From Rhizobium sp. J15 (GTDB lineage: Bacteria; Pseudomonadota; Alphaproteobacteria; Rhizobiales; Rhizobiaceae), in assembly GCF_002531825.1 (NCBI RefSeq), contig NZ_NWSX01000024.1:1-64000 (forward strand): a stretch of 64,000 nucleotides of DNA, given 5' to 3'. Under the pieces are notes generated by a model. The model searched no databases. It was not told the DNA's origin and saw nothing but the letters and a program-made list of their open reading frames with translations. Positions 18,355 through 25,431 of this stretch are shown piece after piece; position 1 is the first letter of the stretch; each line of letters begins with the position of its first letter. Made by a program: the position numbers and the translations under genes.

Positions 18355-18954
18355 ATGACAGTAAAACTCATCCTTGCATCGTCGAGCCCTTTTCGACGGG
18401 CGCTGATGGAAAATGCCGGCCTGTGCTTCGAGGCGCATGCCGCAAGGATCGACGAAAGGGCCGTCGAAGTCCCGTTGGAAAAAGCCGGCGCGGCGCCCGA
18501 TGCCGTGGCGCTCGTCCTGGCCAGGGCCAAGGCCGAAGAGGTCAGCCGCCGTTTTCCCGATAGCCTGGTCATCGGTTCGGATCAGACGATGTCGCTCGGT
18601 GAACGCGTCTTTCATAAGCCGAGAGACATGGCCGATGCGGCGAATCACCTTCAGACCCTGTCTGGAGCGAACCATCGATTGAACAGTGCCGTCGCGATCG
18701 TCCGTGGCGGCGTGGTCTTGTGGGAACATCTCGCCCATGCGGAACTGACGATGCGGCCGTTGACGGCGGATTTCATCACCCGGCACCTGGCGCGGGTCGG
18801 CGAACGGGCACTTTCCAGCGTCGGCGCCTATCAATTGGAAGGGGAGGGCATTCAGCTCTTCGAAAAGATCGAGGGTGATTATTTCACCATTCTCGGTCTG
18901 CCGATGCTGCCGCTTCTCGAAAAACTGCGAGAACTCGGAGCGATCGATGGATGA
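18355..18954 (+). CDS. maf: Maf-family nucleoside triphosphate pyrophosphatase
   Basis: A 199-residue Maf/YhdE-YceF-type protein that hydrolyses non-canonical or standard nucleoside triphosphates to monophosphates as house-cleaning. The N-terminal LILASSSPFRRALMENAG is the family signature, followed by IGSDQTMSLGERVFHKPRD with the catalytic aspartate, and GAYQLEGEGIQLFEKIEGDYFTILGLPM. Its stop overlaps the start of aroE by a few bases, which implies coupled translation. Confidence 0.93.
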   Translation: MTVKLILASSSPFRRALMENAGLCFEAHAARIDERAVEVPLEKAGAAPDAVALVLARAKAEEVSRRFPDSLVIGSDQTMSLGERVFHKPRDMADAANHLQTLSGANHRLNSAVAIVRGGVVLWEHLAHAELTMRPLTADFITRHLARVGERALSSVGAYQLEGEGIQLFEKIEGDYFTILGLPMLPLLEKLRELGAIDG

Positions 18955-19804
18955 TTCACGTGAAACATTGGGGCCGAAAGCGTTTGTCACGGGCTTTCCG
19001 GTCAAGCACTCGCGCTCGCCGCTCATCCACGGATATTGGCTGAAGACGCTCGGCCTGCCCGGCAGCTACCGCGCCCATGAAGTGGCACCCGATGCCTTTG
19101 CGGATTTCATCGCCTCGCTGAAGAACGGCAGCTCCGGCTTTGCCGGCGGCAATGTCACCATCCCCCACAAGGAAATGGCCTTCTGCCTCGCCGACAGACC
19201 GGACGAGCTGTCGCAGGAGCTCGGCGCATCGAATACGCTCTGGCTGGAAGATGGCGTCCTGCATGCGACGAACACCGACGGCCGCGGCTTCACTGCCAAT
19301 CTCGACGAGCGCCATCCAGGCTGGGACCGGCACGAGACGGCCATCATCTTCGGCGCCGGCGGCGCCAGCCGCGCAATCATCCAGGCGGTCCGCGACCGCG
19401 GTTTCAGAGAGATCCATGTCGTCAACCGCACGGTCGAACGCGCGCGTGAACTGGCCGATCGCTTTGGTCCGAAAGTCCATGCCCACCCGGCCGGTGCCCT
19501 TGCCGAAGTCATGAAAGGGGCCGGCCTCTTCATCAACACCACCTCGCTCGGCATGGACGGCGAAGCGGCGCCGCAGCTTGATTTCACCGTGCTTGCGGCC
19601 GATGCTGTCGTCACCGATATCGTCTACATTCCCTTGAAGACGCCGATCCTGGCACAGGCGGAAGAGCAGGGATATTCCATCGTCGACGGTCTCGGCATGC
19701 TGCTGCATCAGGCCGTGCCCGGTTTCGAGAAATGGTTCGGCAAACGCCCCGCCGTCGATGCGGCATTGCGCGCGCTGATCGTTGCGGACATGGAAGCGCA
19801 TTGA
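18947..19804 (+). CDS. aroE: Shikimate dehydrogenase
   Basis: A 285-residue NADP-dependent enzyme that reduces 3-dehydroshikimate in aromatic amino acid synthesis. The substrate site is VTGFPVKHSRSPLIHGYW, followed by GGNVTIPHKE with the catalytic lysine, TDGRGF, and the nucleotide-binding IIFGAGGASRAII. I chose the ATG at 18947 (MDDSRETLGPKAF), which overlaps the maf stop. A parS-like site covers codons 2-7. Its own stop overlaps the coaE start. Confidence 0.96.
   Translation: MDDSRETLGPKAFVTGFPVKHSRSPLIHGYWLKTLGLPGSYRAHEVAPDAFADFIASLKNGSSGFAGGNVTIPHKEMAFCLADRPDELSQELGASNTLWLEDGVLHATNTDGRGFTANLDERHPGWDRHETAIIFGAGGASRAIIQAVRDRGFREIHVVNRTVERARELADRFGPKVHAHPAGALAEVMKGAGLFINTTSLGMDGEAAPQLDFTVLAADAVVTDIVYIPLKTPILAQAEEQGYSIVDGLGMLLHQAVPGFEKWFGKRPAVDAALRALIVADMEAH
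18952..18967. other. parS site at the maf-aroE junction
   Basis: TGATTCACGTGAAACA matches the parS consensus at 15 of 16 positions (A for T at position 3). It lies on the opposite side of the proposed oriC from the rsmG site, about 1.5 kb from the DnaA boxes, and reads DSRET in aroE. Confidence 0.82.
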
Positions 19805-20415
19805 TGCTGAAGATCGGCCTCACCGGCTCCATCGGAATGGGAAAATCGACGGTCGGCAAGTTGTTCGCCGACGCCGGGATACCGCTGAATGATTCCGATG
19901 CCGTGGTCCATGATCTCTATGCCGGCGAGGCTGGGCCTCTGGTGGACGCCGCCTTTCCCGGTTCGATGAAGGACGGGGCGGTCGACCGGCATGAGCTCGG
20001 CCGTCAGCTCGCTCTCGATCCCACCGGTTTCAAACGCCTGGAAGCGATCGTTCATCCGCTGGTCCGCAAACGCGAGAACGAATTTCTGGCGCAGCAGCAG
20101 GCGGCCGGCGCCGAGATGGTCCTGCTCGACATTCCCCTGCTTTTCGAAACAAGCGCCTGGGAAAGGGTGGACGTGATCGTCGTCGTTAGCACCGATCCAC
20201 AGATTCAGCGTCAGCGGGTGCTTGCGCGGGAAGACATGACCGAGGAAAAATTCGACATGATTCTCTCCCGCCAGACGCCGGATGCGGAAAAACGCCGCCG
20301 CGCCGATTATCTGGTCGATACCAGCGGCAGCATCGCGGAGACGGGAGAACGGGTGCGTGAGATCGTCGCCGATCTGAAAATGCGAATTGCCAGGGGAGAT
20401 TTCCGGAATGCGTGA
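19804..20415 (+). CDS. coaE: Dephospho-CoA kinase
   Basis: A 203-residue P-loop kinase for the last step of coenzyme A synthesis. The P-loop is LTGSIGMGKSTVGKLF at residues 5-20, followed by DSDAVVHDLY and LLDIPLLFE, all standard CoaE motifs. The ATG at 19804 overlaps the aroE stop (ATGA type overlap). Sequence upstream in this frame belongs to aroE and was excluded. Confidence 0.96.
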   Translation: MLKIGLTGSIGMGKSTVGKLFADAGIPLNDSDAVVHDLYAGEAGPLVDAAFPGSMKDGAVDRHELGRQLALDPTGFKRLEAIVHPLVRKRENEFLAQQQAAGAEMVLLDIPLLFETSAWERVDVIVVVSTDPQIQRQRVLAREDMTEEKFDMILSRQTPDAEKRRRADYLVDTSGSIAETGERVREIVADLKMRIARGDFRNA

Positions 20416-21133
20416 GATCATTTTCGATACGGAAACCACCGGCCTCGACAACCGGACGGACCGCATCATCGAAATCGGCGGCATCGAGCTCTTCAATCAT
20501 TTCCCGACCGGCAACACGATCCATATCTTCATCAATCCCGGTGATCAGAAGGTTCATCCGGATGCGCTCGCCGTCCACGGCATCACCGACGAATTCCTGA
20601 AGGACAAGCAGCCCTTTGCCGAAGTGGCCGAGGAAATCCTTGCCTTCTTCGGCGACGCCAAGTGGATCGCCCACAACGCCACCTTCGATATGGGCTTCAT
20701 CAACGCCGAACTGGCGCGGCTCGGTCTGCCGCCGATCCTGCCGGAACGGGTGGTCGATACGCTGTCCATGGCGCGCCGCAAGCACCCGATGGGACCGAAT
20801 TCGCTCGACGCGCTCTGCCGGCGTTACGGCATCGACAATTCGCACCGCACGAAACACGGCGCGCTGCTCGACTCCGAACTGCTCGCCGAAGTCTATATCG
20901 AGATGATCGGCGGCAGGCAGGCAGCCCTTGGCCTCGGCATGTCGGGTCAATCCGGCCAGGCGGCGCGCGGCGACATGGCGATGGAAGACGATGTGGTGGT
21001 ATCGGCGGCGCTTGAACGGCCCCGTCCGCTTGCGGCCCGCCTCAGCCAGGCCGAGGCGCAGGCGCATGAGGCGTTGGTCGCCAAACTCGGCGAAAAAGGC
21101 ATCTGGGCGAAATACGGCAGCCCAAACGCATAA
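20408..21133 (+). CDS. dnaQ: DNA polymerase III epsilon subunit (3'-5' proofreading exonuclease)
   Basis: A 241-residue DEDDh exonuclease that proofreads for the replicative polymerase. ExoI is IIFDTETTGLD (residues 4-14), ExoII is HNATFDMGFIN and ExoIII is the HGALLDSELLAEVY histidine/aspartate pair. The C-terminal ~50 residues carry a clamp- or polymerase-contact tail. The ATG at 20408 overlaps the coaE end by eight bases. It ends the PPDK regulator-maf-aroE-coaE-dnaQ run and is followed by a RIME element. Confidence 0.96.
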   Translation: MREIIFDTETTGLDNRTDRIIEIGGIELFNHFPTGNTIHIFINPGDQKVHPDALAVHGITDEFLKDKQPFAEVAEEILAFFGDAKWIAHNATFDMGFINAELARLGLPPILPERVVDTLSMARRKHPMGPNSLDALCRRYGIDNSHRTKHGALLDSELLAEVYIEMIGGRQAALGLGMSGQSGQAARGDMAMEDDVVVSAALERPRPLAARLSQAEAQAHEALVAKLGEKGIWAKYGSPNA

Positions 21134-21137
21134 TTCC

Positions 21138-21239
21138 CTAAAGCGCGTCGCGATCTTTCAAAATCGCTCCTCGCGCTTTAGCTCTTTGTTTTGCGCATGT
21201 CGTTGCCGCAAAACCGCTGCACACTTTTGCGCGACATGT
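21138..21239. repeat. RIME-type intergenic element, copy C
   Basis: The outer palindrome CTAAAGCGCG / CGCGCTTTAG (21138-21181) is followed by a second one with GCGCATGTCGTT and GCGCGACATG arms. It is of a different subtype from the copies at 3119 and 28570 but closely resembles the one at 59924-60028. It fills the space after dnaQ. Confidence 0.8.
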
Positions 21240-21325
21240 TTTAAAATCGAAATCGATTTGGCGCTGCAATGAAAAATGCCCGGGACTTGCCCGAACATCT
21301 TGATTTCCAAAGCGGAAATGTCCGA

Positions 21326-21805
21326 TCAGTTCGGAACGGCCTGAACCTTGGCGCGGGCCTGTTCTTCGGCAACCCGCTGGGCGAACATCTGCGTGAAGTC
21401 GATCGGGTCGATCATCAGCGGCGGGAAGCCGCCATTGCGGGTGACGTCGGCGATGATCTGTCGGGCGAAGGGGAAGAGCATGCGCGGGCACTCGATGAAG
21501 AGAACCGGCAGCATGTGCTCCTGCGGGAAGCCGGCAACGCGGAAGACGCCGCCATAGACGAGCTCGGTATGGAAGACCGTCTTGTCGCCGTCCTTGGCTT
21601 CGGCATTCAGCGACAGCACGACGTCGAAATCCGTGTCGGAAAGCGGGTTGGCGTTGACGTTCACATTGATGTTGATCGTCGGCGCCTTGTCGCGGGCCTG
21701 CAGCGAACGCGGCGCGCCCGGATTTTCGAAGGAGAGGTCCTTGGTGTATTGCGCAAGGATCGAAAGGGTGGGGCTGGTCGCACCGTTGTTGTTATCGTCT
21801 GCCAT
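21326..21805 (-). CDS. secB: Protein-export chaperone SecB
   Basis: A 159-residue tetrameric cytosolic chaperone that keeps precursors unfolded and hands them to SecA. The motifs YTKDLSFENPGAP, ININVNVNANPL, VYGGVFRVAGFP, IECPRMLFPFARQIIADVTRNGGFPPLMIDPIDF are characteristic (quoted in parts: YTKDLSFENP, FPFARQIIADVTRNGGFPP). The ATG at 21805 is used. It converges on dnaQ with a RIME in between. Confidence 0.97.
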   Translation of the reverse strand: MADDNNNGATSPTLSILAQYTKDLSFENPGAPRSLQARDKAPTININVNVNANPLSDTDFDVVLSLNAEAKDGDKTVFHTELVYGGVFRVAGFPQEHMLPVLFIECPRMLFPFARQIIADVTRNGGFPPLMIDPIDFTQMFAQRVAEEQARAKVQAVPN

Positions 21806-21904
21806 TGGCTTTTCCTCGAAGGGCATGAATGGTGCCGCCATCTAACATTTCAGACAGGGGCTTACAACCCTGGGCGCTGGACGCGGCTGATCGGCCGCCG
21901 GACC

Positions 21905-22414
21905 TCAATCGCCAAGATGTTTGCCGGACCACGGCGAGCTCGGCTCCCTATGATAGTCCTCCTCGTCGAGATCGACCACCTTCGAATTCGGGTTGCGATC
22001 CCGGACATCGGGTTGCGGGCCGGAAGAATAGCCGCCCTTGGCGTTGACGACGACGAAGCGTCTGGCGATCGCCCGCCAGACGAAATCGCGCACCGGCGGA
22101 ATGAGAATGAGGATGGCGATGAGATCGGAGAGGAAGCCGGGAACGATCAGCAGCAGCGCGGCGATGACGTTCATCGCCGGCCGCAGCAGCTCGCGCCCCG
22201 GCATCATTCCGTTTCGCCCTTCGCTTGACATGCGCCGCAGAATGCCGATGCCCTGACGGCGCAGCAGGATTACGCCGGCGACGAAGCTGAGCATCACGAG
22301 CGCCAGCGTCAGCGCCAATCCGAGCGCCCGGCCAACGACGACGAAACCGGCAATTTCGGCGAGCGGCAGCAGCAGAATGAAAGCTGGCAGGATCGAAAAA
22401 CGCATGGTCGTCAT
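21905..22414 (-). CDS. FxsA-family cytoplasmic membrane protein
   Basis: A 169-residue membrane protein of the FxsA family; the E. coli member reduces phage T7 exclusion by F plasmids when overproduced, but the normal role is unknown. Three hydrophobic stretches are visible: ILPAFILLLPLAEIAGFVVVG, ALTLALVMLSFVAGVILL and PAMNVIAALLLIVPGFLSDL, the last being the family hallmark GxxxDL. A hydrophilic C-terminal tail follows. An ATG three codons in (22405) is an equally good start. Confidence 0.85.
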   Translation of the reverse strand: MTTMRFSILPAFILLLPLAEIAGFVVVGRALGLALTLALVMLSFVAGVILLRRQGIGILRRMSSEGRNGMMPGRELLRPAMNVIAALLLIVPGFLSDLIAILILIPPVRDFVWRAIARRFVVVNAKGGYSSGPQPDVRDRNPNSKVVDLDEEDYHREPSSPWSGKHLGD

Positions 22415-22536
22415 GTCCCGGCCTTGCCGGTCTCCTCTGGACGCTGGCGAAGATGCCAGCCATCATTTGAATCATCTGTATAGGCGGACTATATGGGAGT
22501 ACAAATCAGAGATGTTAACGGCGGTTGCGATACGAT

Positions 22537-23241
22537 ATGAGTTCGAACGACTTCATCACATTATTCTTCCTGGTGGCGGCGGTGCTGATTTTCTTTCAGC
22601 TGCGCTCCGTGCTCGGCCGCCGCACGGGAAATGAGAAGCCGCCGCGTGATCTCTATACGCCGCGGGATGCGGCGTCGGCCGAAACAGCTGATGGCGGCAA
22701 GGTCGTGACGCTGCCGCGCCGCGACGCCGCGAGCGAGGATGAGGATCGCTTCTCCGCCATCGATGCCGTTGCAGCTCCGGGAACCCCGCTCAACGAATCG
22801 CTGCGCGCCTTGAACAAGGCCGATCCTTCCTTCACCCCGAAGGAATTTCTGAATGGCGCCCGCATGGCCTACGAAATGATCGTCATGGCCTATGCCGACG
22901 GCGACCGGAAAACCCTGAAGAACCTTTTGTCCCGCGAAGTCTATGACGGCTTCGATGCCGCGATCGGTGAGCGTGAAAGCCGGGGCGAGAAGGTGAAATC
23001 CACCTTCGTCGGCATCGACAAGGCCGAAATCACCCATGCCGAGACGAAGGGCAGCGAGGCGCAGATCACCGTCCGCATCGTCAGCCAGCTGATATCGGCG
23101 ACCTACGACAAGGCGGATGCGCTGATCGAGGGCGACGCCGAAAACGTCGCCGAGGTCAACGATCTCTGGACCTTCGCCCGCGACACCCGCTCGCGCGATC
23201 CGAACTGGAAACTTGTGGCGACCGAATCGGAACATGAGTGA
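22537..23241 (+). CDS. Tim44-domain protein, membrane-anchored
   Basis: A 234-residue protein with one N-terminal transmembrane segment (FITLFFLVAAVLIFFQL) followed by a Pro/Arg-rich linker and, from about residue 90, a Tim44/TimA-like domain (FLNGARMAYEMIVMAYADGDRKTLKNLLSREVYDGFDAAI in parts). Mitochondrial Tim44 tethers the import motor; the bacterial homologue in Caulobacter is a membrane protein of unsettled function. The ATG at 22537 places the membrane segment at the N-terminus. Its stop lies inside the start of the next gene, mltA. Confidence 0.85.
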   Translation: MSSNDFITLFFLVAAVLIFFQLRSVLGRRTGNEKPPRDLYTPRDAASAETADGGKVVTLPRRDAASEDEDRFSAIDAVAAPGTPLNESLRALNKADPSFTPKEFLNGARMAYEMIVMAYADGDRKTLKNLLSREVYDGFDAAIGERESRGEKVKSTFVGIDKAEITHAETKGSEAQITVRIVSQLISATYDKADALIEGDAENVAEVNDLWTFARDTRSRDPNWKLVATESEHE

Positions 23242-24352
23242 CCAGGCATCGGACTTCGTCCTGCAGGCTGTGAGTTTCGATCATTTGGAAGGCTGGAAGG
23301 ATGACGATCCCTCCGGCCTTTTTGAAGTCATGCGGCGCTGCCGCCGGCAGATCACCGAGGTCAAGCCCTACCGCACCGGCTCGCTCGGCCTGACTTCGGA
23401 CGATCTGCTTCCGCTTCTAACTGCCGCCGAAGATTTCACGCCGTCCTCTCCGGCATCGGCGCGCGCTTTCTTCGAAAGGCACTGTCGGCCTTTTATGATC
23501 CGCCGCAAGGACGGCAATCCGGGCTTCGTCACCGCTTTTTACGAGCCCGAGATCGACGTGTCGGACCATCAGGACGAGATTTTCCGCTTTCCCTTCTACC
23601 GCCGCCCGGACGATCTGATTGATCTCGATGAGACCAATCGCCCTGCCGGAATGGACGCGGCTTATGTGTTCGGCCGCCTGCAGGACGGCCGCATCGGCGC
23701 CTACCCGGATCGCCGTCAAATCGACCAGGGCTTCCTCGAAGGCCGCGGCCTTGAAATCGCCTGGGCGAAGTCGAAGGTCGACGTCTTCTTCGTGCATGTG
23801 CAGGGCGCCGCCCGGCTGCGCTACAGGGATGGCCGTATCGGCCGCATCACCTACGCGGCGAAGGCCGGCCATCCTTTCTCGGCGATCGGCAAGCTGCTGA
23901 TCGAACGCGGCGAGATCGACCGTGCCGAGATTTCGATGCAGTCGATCCGCGCCTGGCTGGCGCGCAATCCCGAACGGGTGGACGAGGTGCTATGGCACAA
24001 CCGCTCCTATATTTTCTTCCGGGACGCGGCGGTCGCCGATCTTGAGGCCGGTCCGATCGCCGCCGCCAAGGTGCCGCTTCTGCCCGGGCGCTCGCTCGCC
24101 GTCGACCGCATGATCCACACCTTCGGTTTCCCCTTTTTCATTCGTGCCGAAAGCCTCAGCCATCTCGATCACGGCCGGCCCTTCTGTCGACTGATGCTGG
24201 CGCTCGATACCGGCTCGGCGATCGTCGGGCCGGCCCGCGGCGACATCTTCACCGGTTCCGGGGATATAGCGGGAGAAAGTGCCGGCACGGTCCGCAACGA
24301 CGCCGATTTCGCCATCCTCATTCCCAATGCCGCCGCCGGACGCTTCGACTGA
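23234..24352 (+). CDS. mltA: MltA-type lytic murein transglycosylase
   Basis: A 372-residue MltA-family enzyme that cleaves peptidoglycan with formation of anhydromuramic acid. The MltA domain is evident: DGNPGFVTAFYEPEIDVS, FPFYRRPDDLIDLD, IDQGFLEGRGLEIAWAKSKVDVFFVHVQGAARL and the 3D-like C-terminus MLALDTGSAIVGPARGDIFTGSG (in parts). The catalytic aspartate is in that ALDTGSAI / DIFTGSG region. The start ATG at 23234 overlaps the preceding stop by 8 bp. There is no signal peptide or lipobox, which is odd for this family. Confidence 0.9.
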   Translation: MSDQASDFVLQAVSFDHLEGWKDDDPSGLFEVMRRCRRQITEVKPYRTGSLGLTSDDLLPLLTAAEDFTPSSPASARAFFERHCRPFMIRRKDGNPGFVTAFYEPEIDVSDHQDEIFRFPFYRRPDDLIDLDETNRPAGMDAAYVFGRLQDGRIGAYPDRRQIDQGFLEGRGLEIAWAKSKVDVFFVHVQGAARLRYRDGRIGRITYAAKAGHPFSAIGKLLIERGEIDRAEISMQSIRAWLARNPERVDEVLWHNRSYIFFRDAAVADLEAGPIAAAKVPLLPGRSLAVDRMIHTFGFPFFIRAESLSHLDHGRPFCRLMLALDTGSAIVGPARGDIFTGSGDIAGESAGTVRNDADFAILIPNAAAGRFD

Positions 24353-24921
24353 TGGCCAGGGATCGTAAGCTCAGCGCGGATGAGAGGATCCTCTGGGGCA
24401 AGGTGGCCCGCAGCACCCGGCCGATGCCCGGCAAGGCGGGTGAACTCAGTGAACTTGATGCCTTTCTCACCGAGACGGAGACGGCGGTCGAACGGGAGAA
24501 GGCCGAAAAGCAGATGCCCGCCTCGTCTGCGCCGGAACAGCCGGCGGCACCCTCGGCATCGAAGCGGCCGGCCGGCATGCATCATCCGCTGGAAAGGCCG
24601 GTCAAGCGCAAGATTGCCAAAGGCCGGCTGGCGCTCGAGGCGCGCATCGATCTGCATGGGCTGGTGCAGAGCGAGGCCCATGCCATCCTTCTCGATTTCC
24701 TGATCCGCGCCCATGAGCGCGGCATGCGCCATGTCCTCGTCATAACAGGCAAAGGCAGTTCACTCGGCAGCGACGGCGCGCTGAAACGCGCCGTGCCCCT
24801 CTGGTTTTCCAAACCCGAATTCCGCTATCTGATCTCGTCTTACGAATCCGCCGCCCAGCATCACGGCGGCGAGGGCGCGCTTTATATCCGATTGTCGCGG
24901 CGGCATGGGGAAAGGCCATGA
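24352..24921 (+). CDS. Smr-domain protein
   Basis: A 189-residue protein with a disordered N-terminal half and a C-terminal Smr (small MutS-related) domain from about residue 85. The domain motifs RIDLHGLVQSEAHAIL and VLVITGKGSSLGSDGALKRAVPLWF are clear. Smr domains bind or cleave nucleic acids; the role of stand-alone bacterial versions is not settled. Its ATG overlaps the mltA stop and its own stop overlaps the next start. Confidence 0.88.
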   Translation: MARDRKLSADERILWGKVARSTRPMPGKAGELSELDAFLTETETAVEREKAEKQMPASSAPEQPAAPSASKRPAGMHHPLERPVKRKIAKGRLALEARIDLHGLVQSEAHAILLDFLIRAHERGMRHVLVITGKGSSLGSDGALKRAVPLWFSKPEFRYLISSYESAAQHHGGEGALYIRLSRRHGERP

Positions 24922-25295
24922 CGCCCTTCGGCGAGGCGGTTCGCAGGCTGAGAGCGCGCAAAGGCGTCTCGCAAAAGGAAATGGCGGAAGCGCTGAACGT
25001 CTCCCCCGCCTATCTCTCAGCGCTTGAGCACGGAAAGCGCGGCCTGCCGACCTTCGATCTGCTCCAGCGCATCGCCGGCTATTTCAACATCATCTGGGAC
25101 GAGGCCGAGGAATTGTTCCTGCTCGCCCGTTCTTCCGACCCGCGCGTCGTGATCGACACGTCGGGCCTGCCGCCGGAATATACCGAATTTGCCAACCGGC
25201 TGGCGCGGCGGATCCGCGAACTTGACAGCGCCGAGATCGCCCGGTTATCGGCTCTTCTCGAAAATGGCGGCAAAGACGACGGAAAAGCGTCATAA
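24918..25295 (+). CDS. XRE-family transcriptional regulator
   Basis: A 125-residue protein with an N-terminal Cro/C1-type helix-turn-helix (FGEAVRRLRARKGVSQKEMAEALNVSPAYLSALEHGKRGLP in parts, residues 4-45) and a helical C-terminus. The target is unknown. It overlaps the Smr gene by 4 bp and ends 136 bp before gyrB, so it could act on its own operon or on gyrB, which is only positional inference. Confidence 0.85.
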   Translation: MTPFGEAVRRLRARKGVSQKEMAEALNVSPAYLSALEHGKRGLPTFDLLQRIAGYFNIIWDEAEELFLLARSSDPRVVIDTSGLPPEYTEFANRLARRIRELDSAEIARLSALLENGGKDDGKAS

Positions 25296-25431
25296 TCCCC
25301 TGCTTTATGCCTTGTTCCGGGGGGCTCGCCATTGGGAACTGGCCTCAAAAAACCTATATACGAGAGTAAAGAAAGCCGGTGATTCGCAAGGCCCGCCGCC
25401 GCTTTACGACAACAGGGAAAATCTCGACAGA

